From positions 1 to 53,088 of the forward strand of contig NZ_JANXCG010000090.1 in assembly GCF_025060375.1 (NCBI RefSeq): 53,088 nucleotides of DNA. Direction: 5' to 3'. Position 1 is the stretch's first letter. Every line of letters begins with the position of its first letter. Below the pieces are notes generated by a model, which did no database searches, was not told where the DNA came from, and saw only the letters and a program-made list of their open reading frames with translations. Source of the DNA: Meiothermus sp. (GTDB lineage Bacteria; Deinococcota; Deinococci; Deinococcales; Thermaceae). The position numbers and the translations under genes are program-made. Shown piece after piece: positions 1-8,602 of this stretch.

Positions 1-4
1 TTGG

Positions 5-230
5 ATGTTCCGGCTGGATGGCCTGAAGGTAGCGGTTCACGGGGGCTGGGGCGAGATTGGCGGCAATCAGATTGTCCTCGAGGCCCCCGAGGGCAGCGTG
101 CTGCTGGACTTTGGCCGCTCCTTCTCCCGCTGGAACCGCCACTTCACCGAGTTCCTGACCCCCGCAGCGGCCTGGGGCTGCGCGACCTGCTGGCCCGACA
201 GTATCTGCCCTGGGCGCTTGCAGGCCTGGT
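5..230 (+). pseudogene. MBL-fold hydrolase, N-terminal remnant (frameshifted)
   Basis: A start at 5 opens a reading frame beginning MFRLDGLKVAVHGGWGEIGG, which resembles the amino end of RNase J-like metallo-beta-lactamase-fold hydrolases (GEIGGN followed by LLDFGRSFS). The frame reads sensibly to about 163. It then continues sensibly only in the +1-shifted frame (LGLRDLLARQYLP), as if one C had been lost from the C-run at 160-165. Nothing of the metal-binding HxHxDH region follows, because the sequence runs into an unrelated dehydrogenase tail. This is a truncated, frameshifted remnant. A sequencing error could explain the frameshift but not the missing body. Confidence 0.6.
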
Positions 231-235
231 AGCGG

Positions 236-450
236 CTTTGCACAAGCAGCTCCCAAGGGCCCTTTGCGGTGGGCAACCTCGAGCTTCGTGGACCGCCCAC
301 GACTACCCAGAGGCCCTGCGCCTGCTGGCCCAGGGCCAGGTGCGGGTGGAGCCCCTCATCACCCACCGCTTTCCCCTGAGGGAGGCCCATGCGGCCTTCG
401 CTCTGGCCTTGCAGCGGGAGCGAGCGGTAAAGGTGCTGCTCCTGGGCTAG
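236..450 (+). pseudogene. Zinc-type alcohol/sorbitol dehydrogenase, C-terminal remnant
   Basis: The last ~55 codons in frame 1 (SWTAHDYPEALRLLAQGQ, then PLITHRFPLREAHAAFAL and VKVLLLG before a TAG at 448-450) are the typical carboxyl end of medium-chain zinc alcohol dehydrogenases. Just upstream, the matching family sequence (GPFAVGNLELRG, 257-292) is in frame 2, so a second frameshift lies near 285-290. The catalytic zinc domain and Rossmann fold are absent. The piece abuts the hydrolase remnant, so this is scar sequence. 451-530 holds no gene. Confidence 0.6.
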
Positions 451-514
451 CCCCAACCCCCACCGGACCCCATCCCCAGGCGGGGAAGGCACCCCCCCAA
501 AGCAGGGGCTGGCT

Positions 515-520
515 TAGAAT
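515..520 (+). promoter_or_regulatory. -10 box (TAGAAT) of the amylosucrase operon
   Basis: TAGAAT lies 10 bases before the ATG at 531, and there is no Shine-Dalgarno motif. This fits a nearly leaderless transcript for the four-gene operon. No good -35 is visible. Confidence 0.45.
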
Positions 521-530
521 GTAGACGCGA

Positions 531-2438
531 ATGGAGAGAGGGACTTTCCTGGCCCGCCTTTTGGAAAGGCTTCCAGACCTCGAGGTCTACCGCGCCGCCG
601 AGCTGGAAGCCCGGGTGCACCGCCACCTCCCCGACCTGCTCGAGGGGCTGCAGGCGGTCTACCCAGAGGCCGAAGAGGTGGCCCTGCGGGCCGCTGAGGT
701 GCTGGGGCGAAACCTGGCCGAGCGCCCGCCGGATTTGCAGGCCCTGGACCTGCGACGCATTCACACCCCGGACTGGTTCCAAAAACCCGAGATGTGCGGC
801 TACATCGCCTACACCGAGCGCTTCGCCGGGAACCTGCGGGGGGTGGCCGAGCGCATCCCCTACCTGAAGGAGCTGGGCGTCCGCTACCTGCACCTGATGC
901 CCCTTTTGCTCCCCCGCGAAGGCGAGAACGACGGGGGCTACGCGGTGGCCGACTACCGGCAGGTGCGCCCCGACCTGGGGACCATGGACGACCTCGAGGC
1001 CCTCTGCACCCGGCTCCGCCAGGAGGGCATCAGCCTCTGCTTGGACCTGGTGCTCAACCACGTGGCCCGCGAGCACCCCTGGGCCCTGGCCGCCCGAAGG
1101 GGCGACCCCCGCTACCGCGCCTACTTCTACATCTACCCCGACCGCACCCAGCCCGACGCTTTCGAGCGCACCCTGCCCGAGGTCTTCCCCGACTTCGCCC
1201 CCGGCAACTTCACCTGGGACGACGAACTGGAGGGCTGGGTCTGGACCACCTTCAACCGCTGGCAGTGGGACGTGAACTGGAGCAACCCCGAGGTGTTTCT
1301 GGAGTACCTCGACCTGATTTTGTGGCTGGCCAACAAGGGGGTGGAGGTCTTCCGGCTAGACGCCATCGCCTTCACCTGGAAGCGCCTGGGTACGAACTGC
1401 CAGAACCAGCCCGAGGTACACGCCCTCACCCAGGCCCTCAGGGCGGCGGTGCGCATCGGGGCCCCGGCGGTGGCCTTCAAGGCCGAGGCCATCGTGGCCC
1501 CCGAAGACCTGATCGCCTACCTGGGCACCGGGAAGCACTACGGCAAGGTCTCGGAGCTGGCCTACCACAACACCCTGATGGTGCAGATCTGGAGCAGCCT
1601 GGCCAGCCGCGACACCCGCCTTTTCACCCAGGCCCTGCAGCGCTTCCCGGAGAAGCCCCCCTCCACCGCCTGGGCCACCTACCTGCGCTGCCACGACGAC
1701 ATCGGCTGGGCCATCTCCGACACCGACGCCGCCGCGGTGGGGCTTGACGGGGCGGCCCACCGGCGCTTTCTGGCCGACTTCTACCAGGGCGACTTTCCCG
1801 GTTCCTTTGCCCGGGGCCTGCCCTTCCAGGAGAACCCCCAGACCGGCGACCGGCGCACCTCGGGGATGGCGGCCAGCCTGGCGGGGCTCGAGGCCGCGCT
1901 GGAATCGGGCAACCCCCGCCTGGTTAACCTGGCCATAGAGCGCCTTCTGCTGGCCCACGCGGTTTTTATCGGCTACGGCGAGGGCATTCCGCTTATCTAC
2001 ATGGGCGACGAGCTGGGCCTGCTCAACGACTACAGCTATACAGAAGAACCAACCCATAAGGACGACAACCGCTGGCTGCACCGACCCCAGATGGACTGGG
2101 CCAAAGCAGAAAGGCGCCACCAAGAAGGCACGATTGAACACCGCCTCTTTCACGGCATCAAGGGGCTTCTGGAAGCCCGTGCCCGCATTCCTCAGATGCA
2201 CGCGGCCTTCCCTACCCGGCCCCTTTGGCAGGCCAACCCCCACCTCCTGCTCCTGAAGCGAGAACACCCCCTAGGCCCCCTGGTACAGGTCTACAACTTC
2301 AGCGAGGAGGAACAGCCCTTTCCCTTTGAGGCCCTGCGTCGAGAGGGCCTGGTCCAGCCCTTTGACCGGATTACCGAGGCTCCCGCTCCGGCCTACCTGC
2401 GGCCCTACGAAAGGCTCTGGCTCATCCAACGCCCTTGA
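531..2438 (+). CDS. Amylosucrase-like GH13 glucosyltransferase
   Basis: This 635-residue protein is collinear with amylosucrases of GH13 subfamily 4, which split sucrose, release fructose and extend alpha-1,4-glucan. It has the long helical N-terminal region (about 1-80), then the (beta/alpha)8 barrel. Barrel motifs are DLVLNH (D172, H177), FRLDAIAF (nucleophile D277), FKAEAIV (acid/base E319) and RCHDDIGW (D389). These lie at or near the spacing of the Neisseria enzyme (D286, E328, D393). There is no signal peptide, so it is cytoplasmic. It is the first gene of an operon with the alpha-glucosidase 10 bases downstream. A sucrose hydrolase of the same subfamily cannot be excluded from sequence alone. 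Confidence 0.82.
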   Translation: MERGTFLARLLERLPDLEVYRAAELEARVHRHLPDLLEGLQAVYPEAEEVALRAAEVLGRNLAERPPDLQALDLRRIHTPDWFQKPEMCGYIAYTERFAGNLRGVAERIPYLKELGVRYLHLMPLLLPREGENDGGYAVADYRQVRPDLGTMDDLEALCTRLRQEGISLCLDLVLNHVAREHPWALAARRGDPRYRAYFYIYPDRTQPDAFERTLPEVFPDFAPGNFTWDDELEGWVWTTFNRWQWDVNWSNPEVFLEYLDLILWLANKGVEVFRLDAIAFTWKRLGTNCQNQPEVHALTQALRAAVRIGAPAVAFKAEAIVAPEDLIAYLGTGKHYGKVSELAYHNTLMVQIWSSLASRDTRLFTQALQRFPEKPPSTAWATYLRCHDDIGWAISDTDAAAVGLDGAAHRRFLADFYQGDFPGSFARGLPFQENPQTGDRRTSGMAASLAGLEAALESGNPRLVNLAIERLLLAHAVFIGYGEGIPLIYMGDELGLLNDYSYTEEPTHKDDNRWLHRPQMDWAKAERRHQEGTIEHRLFHGIKGLLEARARIPQMHAAFPTRPLWQANPHLLLLKREHPLGPLVQVYNFSEEEQPFPFEALRREGLVQPFDRITEAPAPAYLRPYERLWLIQRP

Positions 2439-2447
2439 GGGATACCT

Positions 2448-4034
2448 ATGTGGTGGAAAACCGCAAGCATCTACCAGATCTACCCCCGCAGCTTCCAGGA
2501 CTCCAACGGCGACGGCATCGGCGACCTGCCGGGCATCCGCCGGCGGCTGGGCTACATCCGCGACCTGGGCTTCGACGCCATCTGGCTCTCGCCCTTCTAC
2601 AAAAGCCCCATGAAGGACTTCGGCTACGATGTGGCCGACTACTGCGACGTGGACCCCATCTTCGGCACCCTAAAAGACTTTGACGAGCTGCTGGCCGAAG
2701 CCCACCGGCTGGGCCTCAAGGTGCTGATAGACTTCGTGCCCAACCACACCTCCGACCAACACCCCTGGTTTTTGGAGTCGCGCTCGTCCCGCGACAACCC
2801 CAAGCGCGACTGGTACGTCTGGCGCGACCCGGCCCCAGACGGCGGCCCCCCCAACAACTGGATGTCCTTCTTTGGCGGGCCTTCCTGGAGCTTCGACGAA
2901 AGGACCGGCCAGTACTACCTACACCAGTTCCTGCCCGAGCAGCCCGACCTCAACTGGCGCAACCCCGAGGTGCGGAAGGCAATGTACGATGTAATGCGCT
3001 TCTGGCTGGACAAGGGCGTGGACGGCTTCCGCGTGGATGTGCTCTGGCTGCTGGTGGAGGATGCCCTCTTCCGCGACGAGCCCGACAACCCCGCCTACCA
3101 GCCCGGCCAGATAGACCGCTTCCGCCACCTGCACATCTACCAGGAAGACCAGCCCGAGACCCGCGAGATCGTGCAGGAGATGCGGGCCGTGCTGGACGAG
3201 TATCCAGGGCACCGGGTAATGGTAGGGGAGATTTACCTGCCCTACGAGAAGCTGATACCCTACTACGGCACCGCCGAGCGCCCCGGCTGCCACCTGCCCT
3301 TCAACTTCCACCTGATTTTTAGGGGCCTCTCCCACTGGACCGCCGAGAACATCCGCGCCATTGTGGAGGAGTACGAGCGGAGCCTGCCGCCCTTTGCCAC
3401 CCCCAACTGGGTGCTGGGCAACCACGACCAGCCCCGCCTGGCAAGCCGCATTGGGCACGACCAGGCCCGCGTAGCCGCGATGCTACTCTTCACCCTGCGG
3501 GGCTCGCCCACCTGGTACTACGGGGACGAAATTGGCATGGTGAACGGGCAGATTCCCCCCGAAAAGGTGCAGGACCCCGCCGCCCTGCGCCAGCGGGGGG
3601 CCGCCGGTGAGCACGGCCTCGACCCGGGCCGCGACCCCGAGCGTACCCCTATGCAGTGGAGCGGCTTCGCCTACGCTGGCTTCAGCACGGTAGAGCCCTG
3701 GCTGCCGGTGAACCCCGACTACGTGGAGCGCAACGTGGAGGTGCAGGACGCCGACCCCTTCTCCATGCTGACCCTGGTGCGCACCCTGCTGGTGGTGCGC
3801 AAGGAGACCCCTGCCCTCCTGCATGGCGACTACCAGAGCTACAAGGCTCCGCCGGGGGTCTTCGCCTATCTGCGCGGGGGCGAGGTGCTGGTGGCCCTGA
3901 ACTTCACCGGCGAGGCCCGGCAGCTTTCCACCCCAGGCGGGGAAATCCTGCTCTCGACCCACCTCGACCGCTATGAGAAGGTGGAAGGGGTGCTGGAGCT
4001 CCGGCCCCACGAAGGCGTTATCGTAAAGCTATGA
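2448..4034 (+). CDS. Alpha-glucosidase (GH13, oligo-1,6-glucosidase type)
   Basis: 528 residues of the Thermus-type GH13 alpha-glucosidase family, which release glucose from the non-reducing ends of short alpha-glucosides. The start WWKTASIYQIYPRSFQDSNG and the calcium-type loop DSNGDGIGD are characteristic. Catalytic residues are D197 (GFRVDVLW), E261 (VMVGEIYL) and D327 (LGNHDQPR); RDPERTPMQW is also present. It is cytoplasmic. It starts 10 bases after the amylosucrase stop with a GAGGGA ribosome site. It overlaps the phosphatase gene by ATGA. Substrate range (maltose, isomaltose, sucrose, trehalose) cannot be read from sequence. Confidence 0.85.
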   Translation: MWWKTASIYQIYPRSFQDSNGDGIGDLPGIRRRLGYIRDLGFDAIWLSPFYKSPMKDFGYDVADYCDVDPIFGTLKDFDELLAEAHRLGLKVLIDFVPNHTSDQHPWFLESRSSRDNPKRDWYVWRDPAPDGGPPNNWMSFFGGPSWSFDERTGQYYLHQFLPEQPDLNWRNPEVRKAMYDVMRFWLDKGVDGFRVDVLWLLVEDALFRDEPDNPAYQPGQIDRFRHLHIYQEDQPETREIVQEMRAVLDEYPGHRVMVGEIYLPYEKLIPYYGTAERPGCHLPFNFHLIFRGLSHWTAENIRAIVEEYERSLPPFATPNWVLGNHDQPRLASRIGHDQARVAAMLLFTLRGSPTWYYGDEIGMVNGQIPPEKVQDPAALRQRGAAGEHGLDPGRDPERTPMQWSGFAYAGFSTVEPWLPVNPDYVERNVEVQDADPFSMLTLVRTLLVVRKETPALLHGDYQSYKAPPGVFAYLRGGEVLVALNFTGEARQLSTPGGEILLSTHLDRYEKVEGVLELRPHEGVIVKL

Positions 4035-4483
4035 CCCGGGTGCTCTTCGTCTGCATGGGCAACATCTGCCGCAGCCCCATGGCTGAGGGCATTCTGCGGC
4101 GCAAGCTCAAGGAGCGCGGCTTGGAGGGGCAGTTCGAGGTGGACTCCTGCGGCACCGGCGGCTGGCACGAAGGCGAACCCGCCGACCCGCGCACCGAGTG
4201 GGTCCTGGCCAAGCACAACGCCCTCTTTCCCCACACCGCCCGTCGGGTTCGGGCCGAGGACCTGAGCTACTTTGACCACGTCTTCGTCATGGACTACGAC
4301 AACCTACACACCCTCGAGCGCATGTTCCCTGAGCACAAGGGAAAAGCCCGGCTGATCCTCGAGCTAAACGGCGGCGGCGAGGTGCCCGACCCCTACTACG
4401 GCGGTCTGGAAGGATTCGAGCGAGTTTACCAGATGTTGGACGAGGCCATTGAGGCCTTTCTGAACGCCCATGCACCCCGCTGA
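4031..4483 (+). CDS. Low-molecular-weight phosphatase (LMW-PTP family)
   Basis: 150 residues with the complete LMW-PTP signature VCMGNICRS (nucleophile C8, R14) near the N-terminus and the general-acid Asp in VPDPYYGG. The residue after the loop Asn is Ile, as in tyrosine phosphatases; protein-arginine phosphatases of the YwlE type carry Thr there. It overlaps the alpha-glucosidase by ATGA and the following kinase by 14 bases, so the three are co-translated. In other organisms LMW-PTP next to a fructosamine-kinase homologue has been linked to ribulosamine-5-phosphate dephosphorylation in protein deglycation. That role is inferred here; protein-tyrosine phosphatase is the alternative. Confidence 0.88.
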   Translation: MTRVLFVCMGNICRSPMAEGILRRKLKERGLEGQFEVDSCGTGGWHEGEPADPRTEWVLAKHNALFPHTARRVRAEDLSYFDHVFVMDYDNLHTLERMFPEHKGKARLILELNGGGEVPDPYYGGLEGFERVYQMLDEAIEAFLNAHAPR

Positions 4484-5249
4484 AATCCTGCGTCGGGCCC
4501 AGCTCCCACAGCACCCCGCCCAGCCCCTCCCCGGGGGGGACACAGGCCAGGTTTGGCGGGCTGGCCCCTACGTGGTCAAAACCCACCCGGATCCGCCTGC
4601 AGGCCTTTTTCCGACCGAGGCCCGCGGTCTACAGGCACTCCAGGGTGCCGGGGTGCGAACCCCCCGGGTCTTCTGGGTGGGCGAGGAGGGGCTGGTGCTG
4701 GAGTACCTGCCCCAAGGGAGGCCTTGCTGGCCTGCCCTGGCCGAGATGCTGGCCCGCCTGCACCGCCACAAGGCCCCCACCTACGGCAGTCCGGCCCCGG
4801 TCTACCTGGGCCGGTTCGCCCTTCCAGAAGGCACCTCGGACAGCTGGGCTCGCTTCTGGGTGGACAAACGCATAAAGCCCCTGCTCGAGGCCACCTGGAA
4901 GAAACTCGGGAACCTCGCGGCCAGGGTGGAAGCAGCCCTGGAAGCCCCCCTCCCGCAGGAGGGCCCAGTGCTCATCCACGGCGATCTCTGGCACGGCAAC
5001 GTGCTGCACGCCCGAGGGGGCCCTGTTCTGCTCGACCCTTCAGCCTGGTGGGGGGAGCGGGGGGTTGACCTGGCCATGATGCGCCTCTTTGGCGGCTTCC
5101 CCCAGGAATTCTGGCGGCACTACCAAGCCCACTACCCCATTCCCCCAGAGGTGGAGGCCGCACTGCCCCGCTACCAGCTTTACTACCTCCTGCTCCACCT
5201 CCACTTCTTTGGCCCTAGCTACTTGCCGGCTATCGCCCGCATCGCCTAG
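4470..5249 (+). CDS. Fructosamine/ribulosamine 3-kinase family protein
   Basis: 259 residues of the fructosamine-kinase branch of the protein-kinase-like fold. Visible are a nucleotide-binding region (GGDTGQVW, then YVVKTH), the catalytic loop LIHGDLWHGN around 170, and the metal-binding LLDPSAWWGERGVDLAM. Bacterial members mostly phosphorylate ribulosamines or erythrulosamines on glycated proteins at O-3, which makes the adduct fall off. It starts 14 bases inside the phosphatase gene. It ends at 5249, sharing a CTAG with the convergent VWA gene. It is slightly shorter than usual (about 290), but all key motifs are present. Confidence 0.85.
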   Translation: MHPAEILRRAQLPQHPAQPLPGGDTGQVWRAGPYVVKTHPDPPAGLFPTEARGLQALQGAGVRTPRVFWVGEEGLVLEYLPQGRPCWPALAEMLARLHRHKAPTYGSPAPVYLGRFALPEGTSDSWARFWVDKRIKPLLEATWKKLGNLAARVEAALEAPLPQEGPVLIHGDLWHGNVLHARGGPVLLDPSAWWGERGVDLAMMRLFGGFPQEFWRHYQAHYPIPPEVEAALPRYQLYYLLLHLHFFGPSYLPAIARIA

Positions 5250-6463
5250 TTGCGGCTCACCTTACGGTTCAAAAAGTCCATCAGCACGTACTTGCCGATG
5301 TTGGCCGGGGTGGTCAGGTAGGCCTTGCCCCGGGTGATCTGGGTGATCTTTTTGACAAAGGCCAAAAGCTCGGGCTCCCGGGCCAGCATGAAGGTGTGGA
5401 TGGGGATGCCCTCCTTGCGGGCCAGGGTAGCCTCCTTGAGGGTCTCAGCCAGGATGACGGGGTCCAGCCCCCAGGCGTTCTTGTAGATCTGCCCTGAGGG
5501 AAGGGTAAGGGCGGAGGGCTTCCCGTCGGTAATCATGATGATCTGCTTCATCTCCCCGCTCATCTTGCGGAGCATCTTGCGCGCCAGGCGCAGGCCCTCG
5601 GCGGTGTTGGTGTGGTAGGGCCCCACCTGCACGGTGGGCAGCCGGCCCAGGGGCACCTCCTCGGCGCTGTCGTGGAAGATACCAAAACGCACCTGGTCGC
5701 CCGGATACTGGGTGCGGATAAGGTGGGCGAGGCCCAGGGCCACCCGCTTGGCCGGGGTAAAGCGGTCCTCGCCGTAGAGGATCATGGAGTGGGAGCAATC
5801 CAAGAGCACCACCGTGTTCATGGCCGCGGTGTACTCGGAAAGCTCAACCACCAAGTCTTCCGGCTCTAGGTTGTCCAGACCCTTCATCACCAGGTTTTTC
5901 AGGGTCTCCCCAACCTGTAGGTTGGGCTGGTCGCCAAACTCGTAGGGCTTGGTCTCGCCGCTGGACTCCACCCCCGGGGCGTAGTGCCGGGTGGGATGGG
6001 CGCCGGGGGCATTCTTCCCCAAAGCGCCAAGCAGGGCCCGCAGGCTCCTCAGGCCCAGGAAGTCCACCGATTTGTTGGTGAGCTCAATGCGGACCTCCTG
6101 GGCTTCCCCCTGGAAACCTTGCCCCGCCCCGGGCGGCTCGCCCTCGGGCAGCCGGATGTACCCCTCATCCTGCAGCCGCTGAATGAGCTTTTGGATCTCC
6201 CGATAAAGCCGGGTCTCCTCCTTACGGTTGGCAAAGCGGGCCTCCCTGAGCCACTCCTCGGGGATGCGGTCCTGCTGTAAGAGGGCCTGCAGCAACGCGT
6301 CGTAGAGGTCTTCCAGGGTGGGAACACGGCTGGGGTCGGGCTGGTAGCGGTTGTAGGGGTCGGAAAAGCCCGAGTCCATGAGGAAGTCCTGGATCATCTC
6401 CATCAGGTCGGCCCCGGTGAGGTCATCAAAGCCAGGCTCGTACTTGGAGTAACGGACGCGCAC
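5246..6463 (-). CDS. VWA-domain protein, partner of MoxR-type ATPase
   Basis: 405 residues. The N-terminal ~200 are helical and unclassified; the C-terminal ~190 form a von Willebrand A domain. Its MIDAS motif is DCSHS (D222, S224, S226), with a later ITDGKPS. The start is GTG, preceded by GGAGGAG, 9 bases after the MoxR-type gene stop. MoxR ATPases paired with VWA proteins act as chaperone or metal-insertion machines on a target often encoded nearby. The family link is established; the client here is unknown. No signal peptide or membrane segment is seen. Confidence 0.85.
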   Translation of the reverse strand: MRVRYSKYEPGFDDLTGADLMEMIQDFLMDSGFSDPYNRYQPDPSRVPTLEDLYDALLQALLQQDRIPEEWLREARFANRKEETRLYREIQKLIQRLQDEGYIRLPEGEPPGAGQGFQGEAQEVRIELTNKSVDFLGLRSLRALLGALGKNAPGAHPTRHYAPGVESSGETKPYEFGDQPNLQVGETLKNLVMKGLDNLEPEDLVVELSEYTAAMNTVVLLDCSHSMILYGEDRFTPAKRVALGLAHLIRTQYPGDQVRFGIFHDSAEEVPLGRLPTVQVGPYHTNTAEGLRLARKMLRKMSGEMKQIIMITDGKPSALTLPSGQIYKNAWGLDPVILAETLKEATLARKEGIPIHTFMLAREPELLAFVKKITQITRGKAYLTTPANIGKYVLMDFLNRKVSRN

Positions 6464-6472
6464 GGCTCCTCC

Positions 6473-7891
6473 CTAATTCCCGCTGCCCCATCGCTCGCCT
6501 CGCTCCAATGGGGCGCTGTAGCTTTCCTCTCCCCGGGCAATCTTGCGCCGGCCGGCCAGGCCTTCCAGGACAAACTCGGCCGCCGCCACCAGGGCCTCGG
6601 GGGTGGCCTGTGGCTCCAGCCTCCGGGCTACGGCCAGCAACCCCGGAACCTTCTCCATCTCCCTCAGCACCGCCCTAGCCCCAGCCTCGGGCAGGGTGAG
6701 CAGGTGGCCCTCGGCGAAGTACTGCACCACCTCGTCGGTGGGAAGCCCCCGGGCCCGCTCGCCGTAGGCCATGGCAAAGGCCTTCTGCAGCAGGTCCTTA
6801 GCTACCCGCTCTGCTCCTTGCAGCTCCCCTTCGTACTCCAGCTCAATCTTGCCGGTGATGGCCGGGAGAGCCGCGTAGAGGTCAAGCGGCCTGGCCACCG
6901 GGCGCTCGCCGAAGCGCAAGGCTCGCCGCTCGGCGTTGGAGACCACCAGCTCCAAAAGGCTTATGGAAAGCCGCTGGGAGACCCCAGAGGTCTTGTCCAC
7001 CCGCTTATCCTCCCGCGCCACAAAGGCCACTGCCTCAGCCGCCTCGGCCACATAGGCCGGCACGTAGATGCCCTCCTCGCGGGCCACCCAGGCCTCCTGA
7101 CGGGTGATGGCCAGGCCCTCCTCCAGGGTGCGCGGGTAGTGGGTGCGGATCTCCGAGCCGATGCGGTCCTTGAGGGGGGTGACGATCTTGCCGCGAGCGG
7201 TGTAGTCCTGGGGGTTGGCGGTGAAGGTAAGCCAGACGTCCAGGGCAAGCCGCACGGGGTAGCCCCGGATCTGCACATCCCCCTCCTGGAGGATGTTGAA
7301 AAGCGCCACCTGAACCTTGGGGGCCAGGTCGGCCACCTCGTTCATGGCAAAGATACCCCGGTTGGCCCTGGGCAGAAGCCCGTAGTGAACAGCCTCTAAA
7401 TCGGAAAGCCCGCTGCCTCGCCGGGCCGCCTTGATGGGGTCTATATCGCCCAGGATGTCGGCCACGGTGGTATCGGGGGTGGCCAACTTCTCCACGTAGC
7501 GCTCCGAACGGGGAATCCAAACAATGGGGGCTTCCTCGCCGGCCTCCTCCAGAAGCCGCTTGGCCTCCGCCGAGAGGGGGAAGAGGGGGTTGTCGCGCAG
7601 TTCAGTGGGCAAAGCCGGGATCTCCTCGTCCAGAAGCTCGGTGAGCTGGCGCAGGATGCGGCTTTTGGCCTGGCCTCTGAGGCCCAGCAGGATGAAGTTG
7701 TGCCGGGCCAGGATGGCGTTGACCAAAGCGGGGATGACCGTGTCGTCGTAGCCGTGAATACCGGGGAAAACCCGCTCACCGGAGCGGAGCTTGGCGATGA
7801 GATTCTCCCGTGCCTCGTCCTTGACGCTGCGGCGAAGCTTTTCCAGGGGGTAGGTGCGCCTCAGCTCGCCTAGGGTCCGGGCCTTGTTCAT
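6473..7891 (-). CDS. MoxR/magnesium-chelatase-type AAA+ ATPase
   Basis: 472 residues. Walker A is GLRGQAKSR (K76). The Walker B-like stretch reads [11 protein letters not shown], with Asn in place of the usual Asp, a variant I associate with this clade. It is followed by [18 protein letters not shown] (presensor/chelatase insert region) and [20 protein letters not shown] (sensor 1 and arginine finger). The start overlaps the LUD gene by ATGA, and the VWA gene follows at 9 bases. The ATPase is presumably the motor for the VWA partner. The MNE variant raises the question of how strongly it hydrolyses ATP. Confidence 0.85.
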   Translation of the reverse strand: MNKARTLGELRRTYPLEKLRRSVKDEARENLIAKLRSGERVFPGIHGYDDTVIPALVNAILARHNFILLGLRGQAKSRILRQLTELLDEEIPALPTELRDNPLFPLSAEAKRLLEEAGEEAPIVWIPRSERYVEKLATPDTTVADILGDIDPIKAARRGSGLSDLEAVHYGLLPRANRGIFAMNEVADLAPKVQVALFNILQEGDVQIRGYPVRLALDVWLTFTANPQDYTARGKIVTPLKDRIGSEIRTHYPRTLEEGLAITRQEAWVAREEGIYVPAYVAEAAEAVAFVAREDKRVDKTSGVSQRLSISLLELVVSNAERRALRFGERPVARPLDLYAALPAITGKIELEYEGELQGAERVAKDLLQKAFAMAYGERARGLPTDEVVQYFAEGHLLTLPEAGARAVLREMEKVPGLLAVARRLEPQATPEALVAAAEFVLEGLAGRRKIARGEESYSAPLERGERWGSGN

Positions 7892-8508
7892 TGTTTCAGT
7901 TTAGCCTGGGGGGCCTCGGGCGTCTGTAAATCAGATTGGGATTGGTCCACCAAGGCCACCACCAAGCGCCCCGGCCCGTGCACCCCCCTGACCATGATCT
8001 GCCCGATGTCCGCAGACTTGCTGGGTCCCGAGTGGAGCCCCAAGACCGAAGGCAGGTGGGACAAGGATGAAAGCGCCTCGTAAAGCGTGGCGTAGACCCT
8101 ATCTCCGGGGACAAAGACCAGATGGGTAGGGGGCAGAAGCTGAACGCGACGCCCCTCGCGGCTGCTCAAAACCACTGTACCCGTCTCGGCCACTGCCCCC
8201 AGGGCCCAGGAGACCCCGAGGGGGGCCTCCTCTGGTGGGCGCAGCGGGAGGGCAGGGCGAAGCGCAGCGGGGAGGCCGTCCCCCAGGGCTACCCCATCAA
8301 AAGTCTGGGTGAAGACCGCCAACCAAGCCCGTGCGGCCTCGAGGTCCTCCAGCACCACCGCCTCGGCCCCATTCTCCTCCAGCCGCCTCAGCAGGAGGGC
8401 GCGGGCTTCGGCCGGGCCCAGAGTGGCGGGGTTCAGAGGGGGAGGCAGCTCGAGCTGGGGGCGGTGCTCAAGCGCCCGGCGAATTCGCATTAGGATGCGC
8501 TCGCGCAT
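7888..8508 (-). CDS. LUD-domain protein (LutC/YkgG family)
   Basis: 206 residues beginning [17 protein letters not shown], typical of LutC-type proteins of lactate-utilisation operons. The C-terminal half carries [22 protein letters not shown]-like sequence and [20 protein letters not shown], a hallmark of the family. No LutA or LutB genes are adjacent; instead it leads an operon with MoxR-type and VWA genes. Start: ATG 6 bases after TAGACT, with no ribosome site. Its role outside lactate oxidation is unknown. Confidence 0.85.
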   Translation of the reverse strand: MRERILMRIRRALEHRPQLELPPPLNPATLGPAEARALLLRRLEENGAEAVVLEDLEAARAWLAVFTQTFDGVALGDGLPAALRPALPLRPPEEAPLGVSWALGAVAETGTVVLSSREGRRVQLLPPTHLVFVPGDRVYATLYEALSSLSHLPSVLGLHSGPSKSADIGQIMVRGVHGPGRLVVALVDQSQSDLQTPEAPQAKLKQ

Positions 8509-8514
8509 AGCCGC

Positions 8515-8520
8515 AGTCTA
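8515..8520 (-). promoter_or_regulatory. -10 box (TAGACT) of the LUD-MoxR-VWA operon
   Basis: On the minus strand TAGACT ends 6 bases before the ATG at 8508. This is the leaderless arrangement. No clear -35. Confidence 0.6.
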
Positions 8521-8578
8521 GTGGAACAGGCCAACCGCCGCCACCCCACCTTCGGCCGGAAGGCGCCACACCCTTTAC

Positions 8579-8595
8579 GCCTCCGACCCGGAGGC
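8579..8595 (-). terminator. Hairpin downstream of the GH3 gene
   Basis: A 6-bp stem GCCTCC / GGAGGC with a 5-base loop begins 8 bases after the GH3 stop. There is no T-run, so it may act as an mRNA 3-prime end or a weak terminator. Confidence 0.4.
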
Positions 8596-8602
8596 AGGTC
8601 AA

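Noticed and set aside
1356-2267. Minus-strand frame inside the amylosucrase-like gene
   Set aside because: No motifs, and it lies wholly opposite a well-supported GH13 enzyme.
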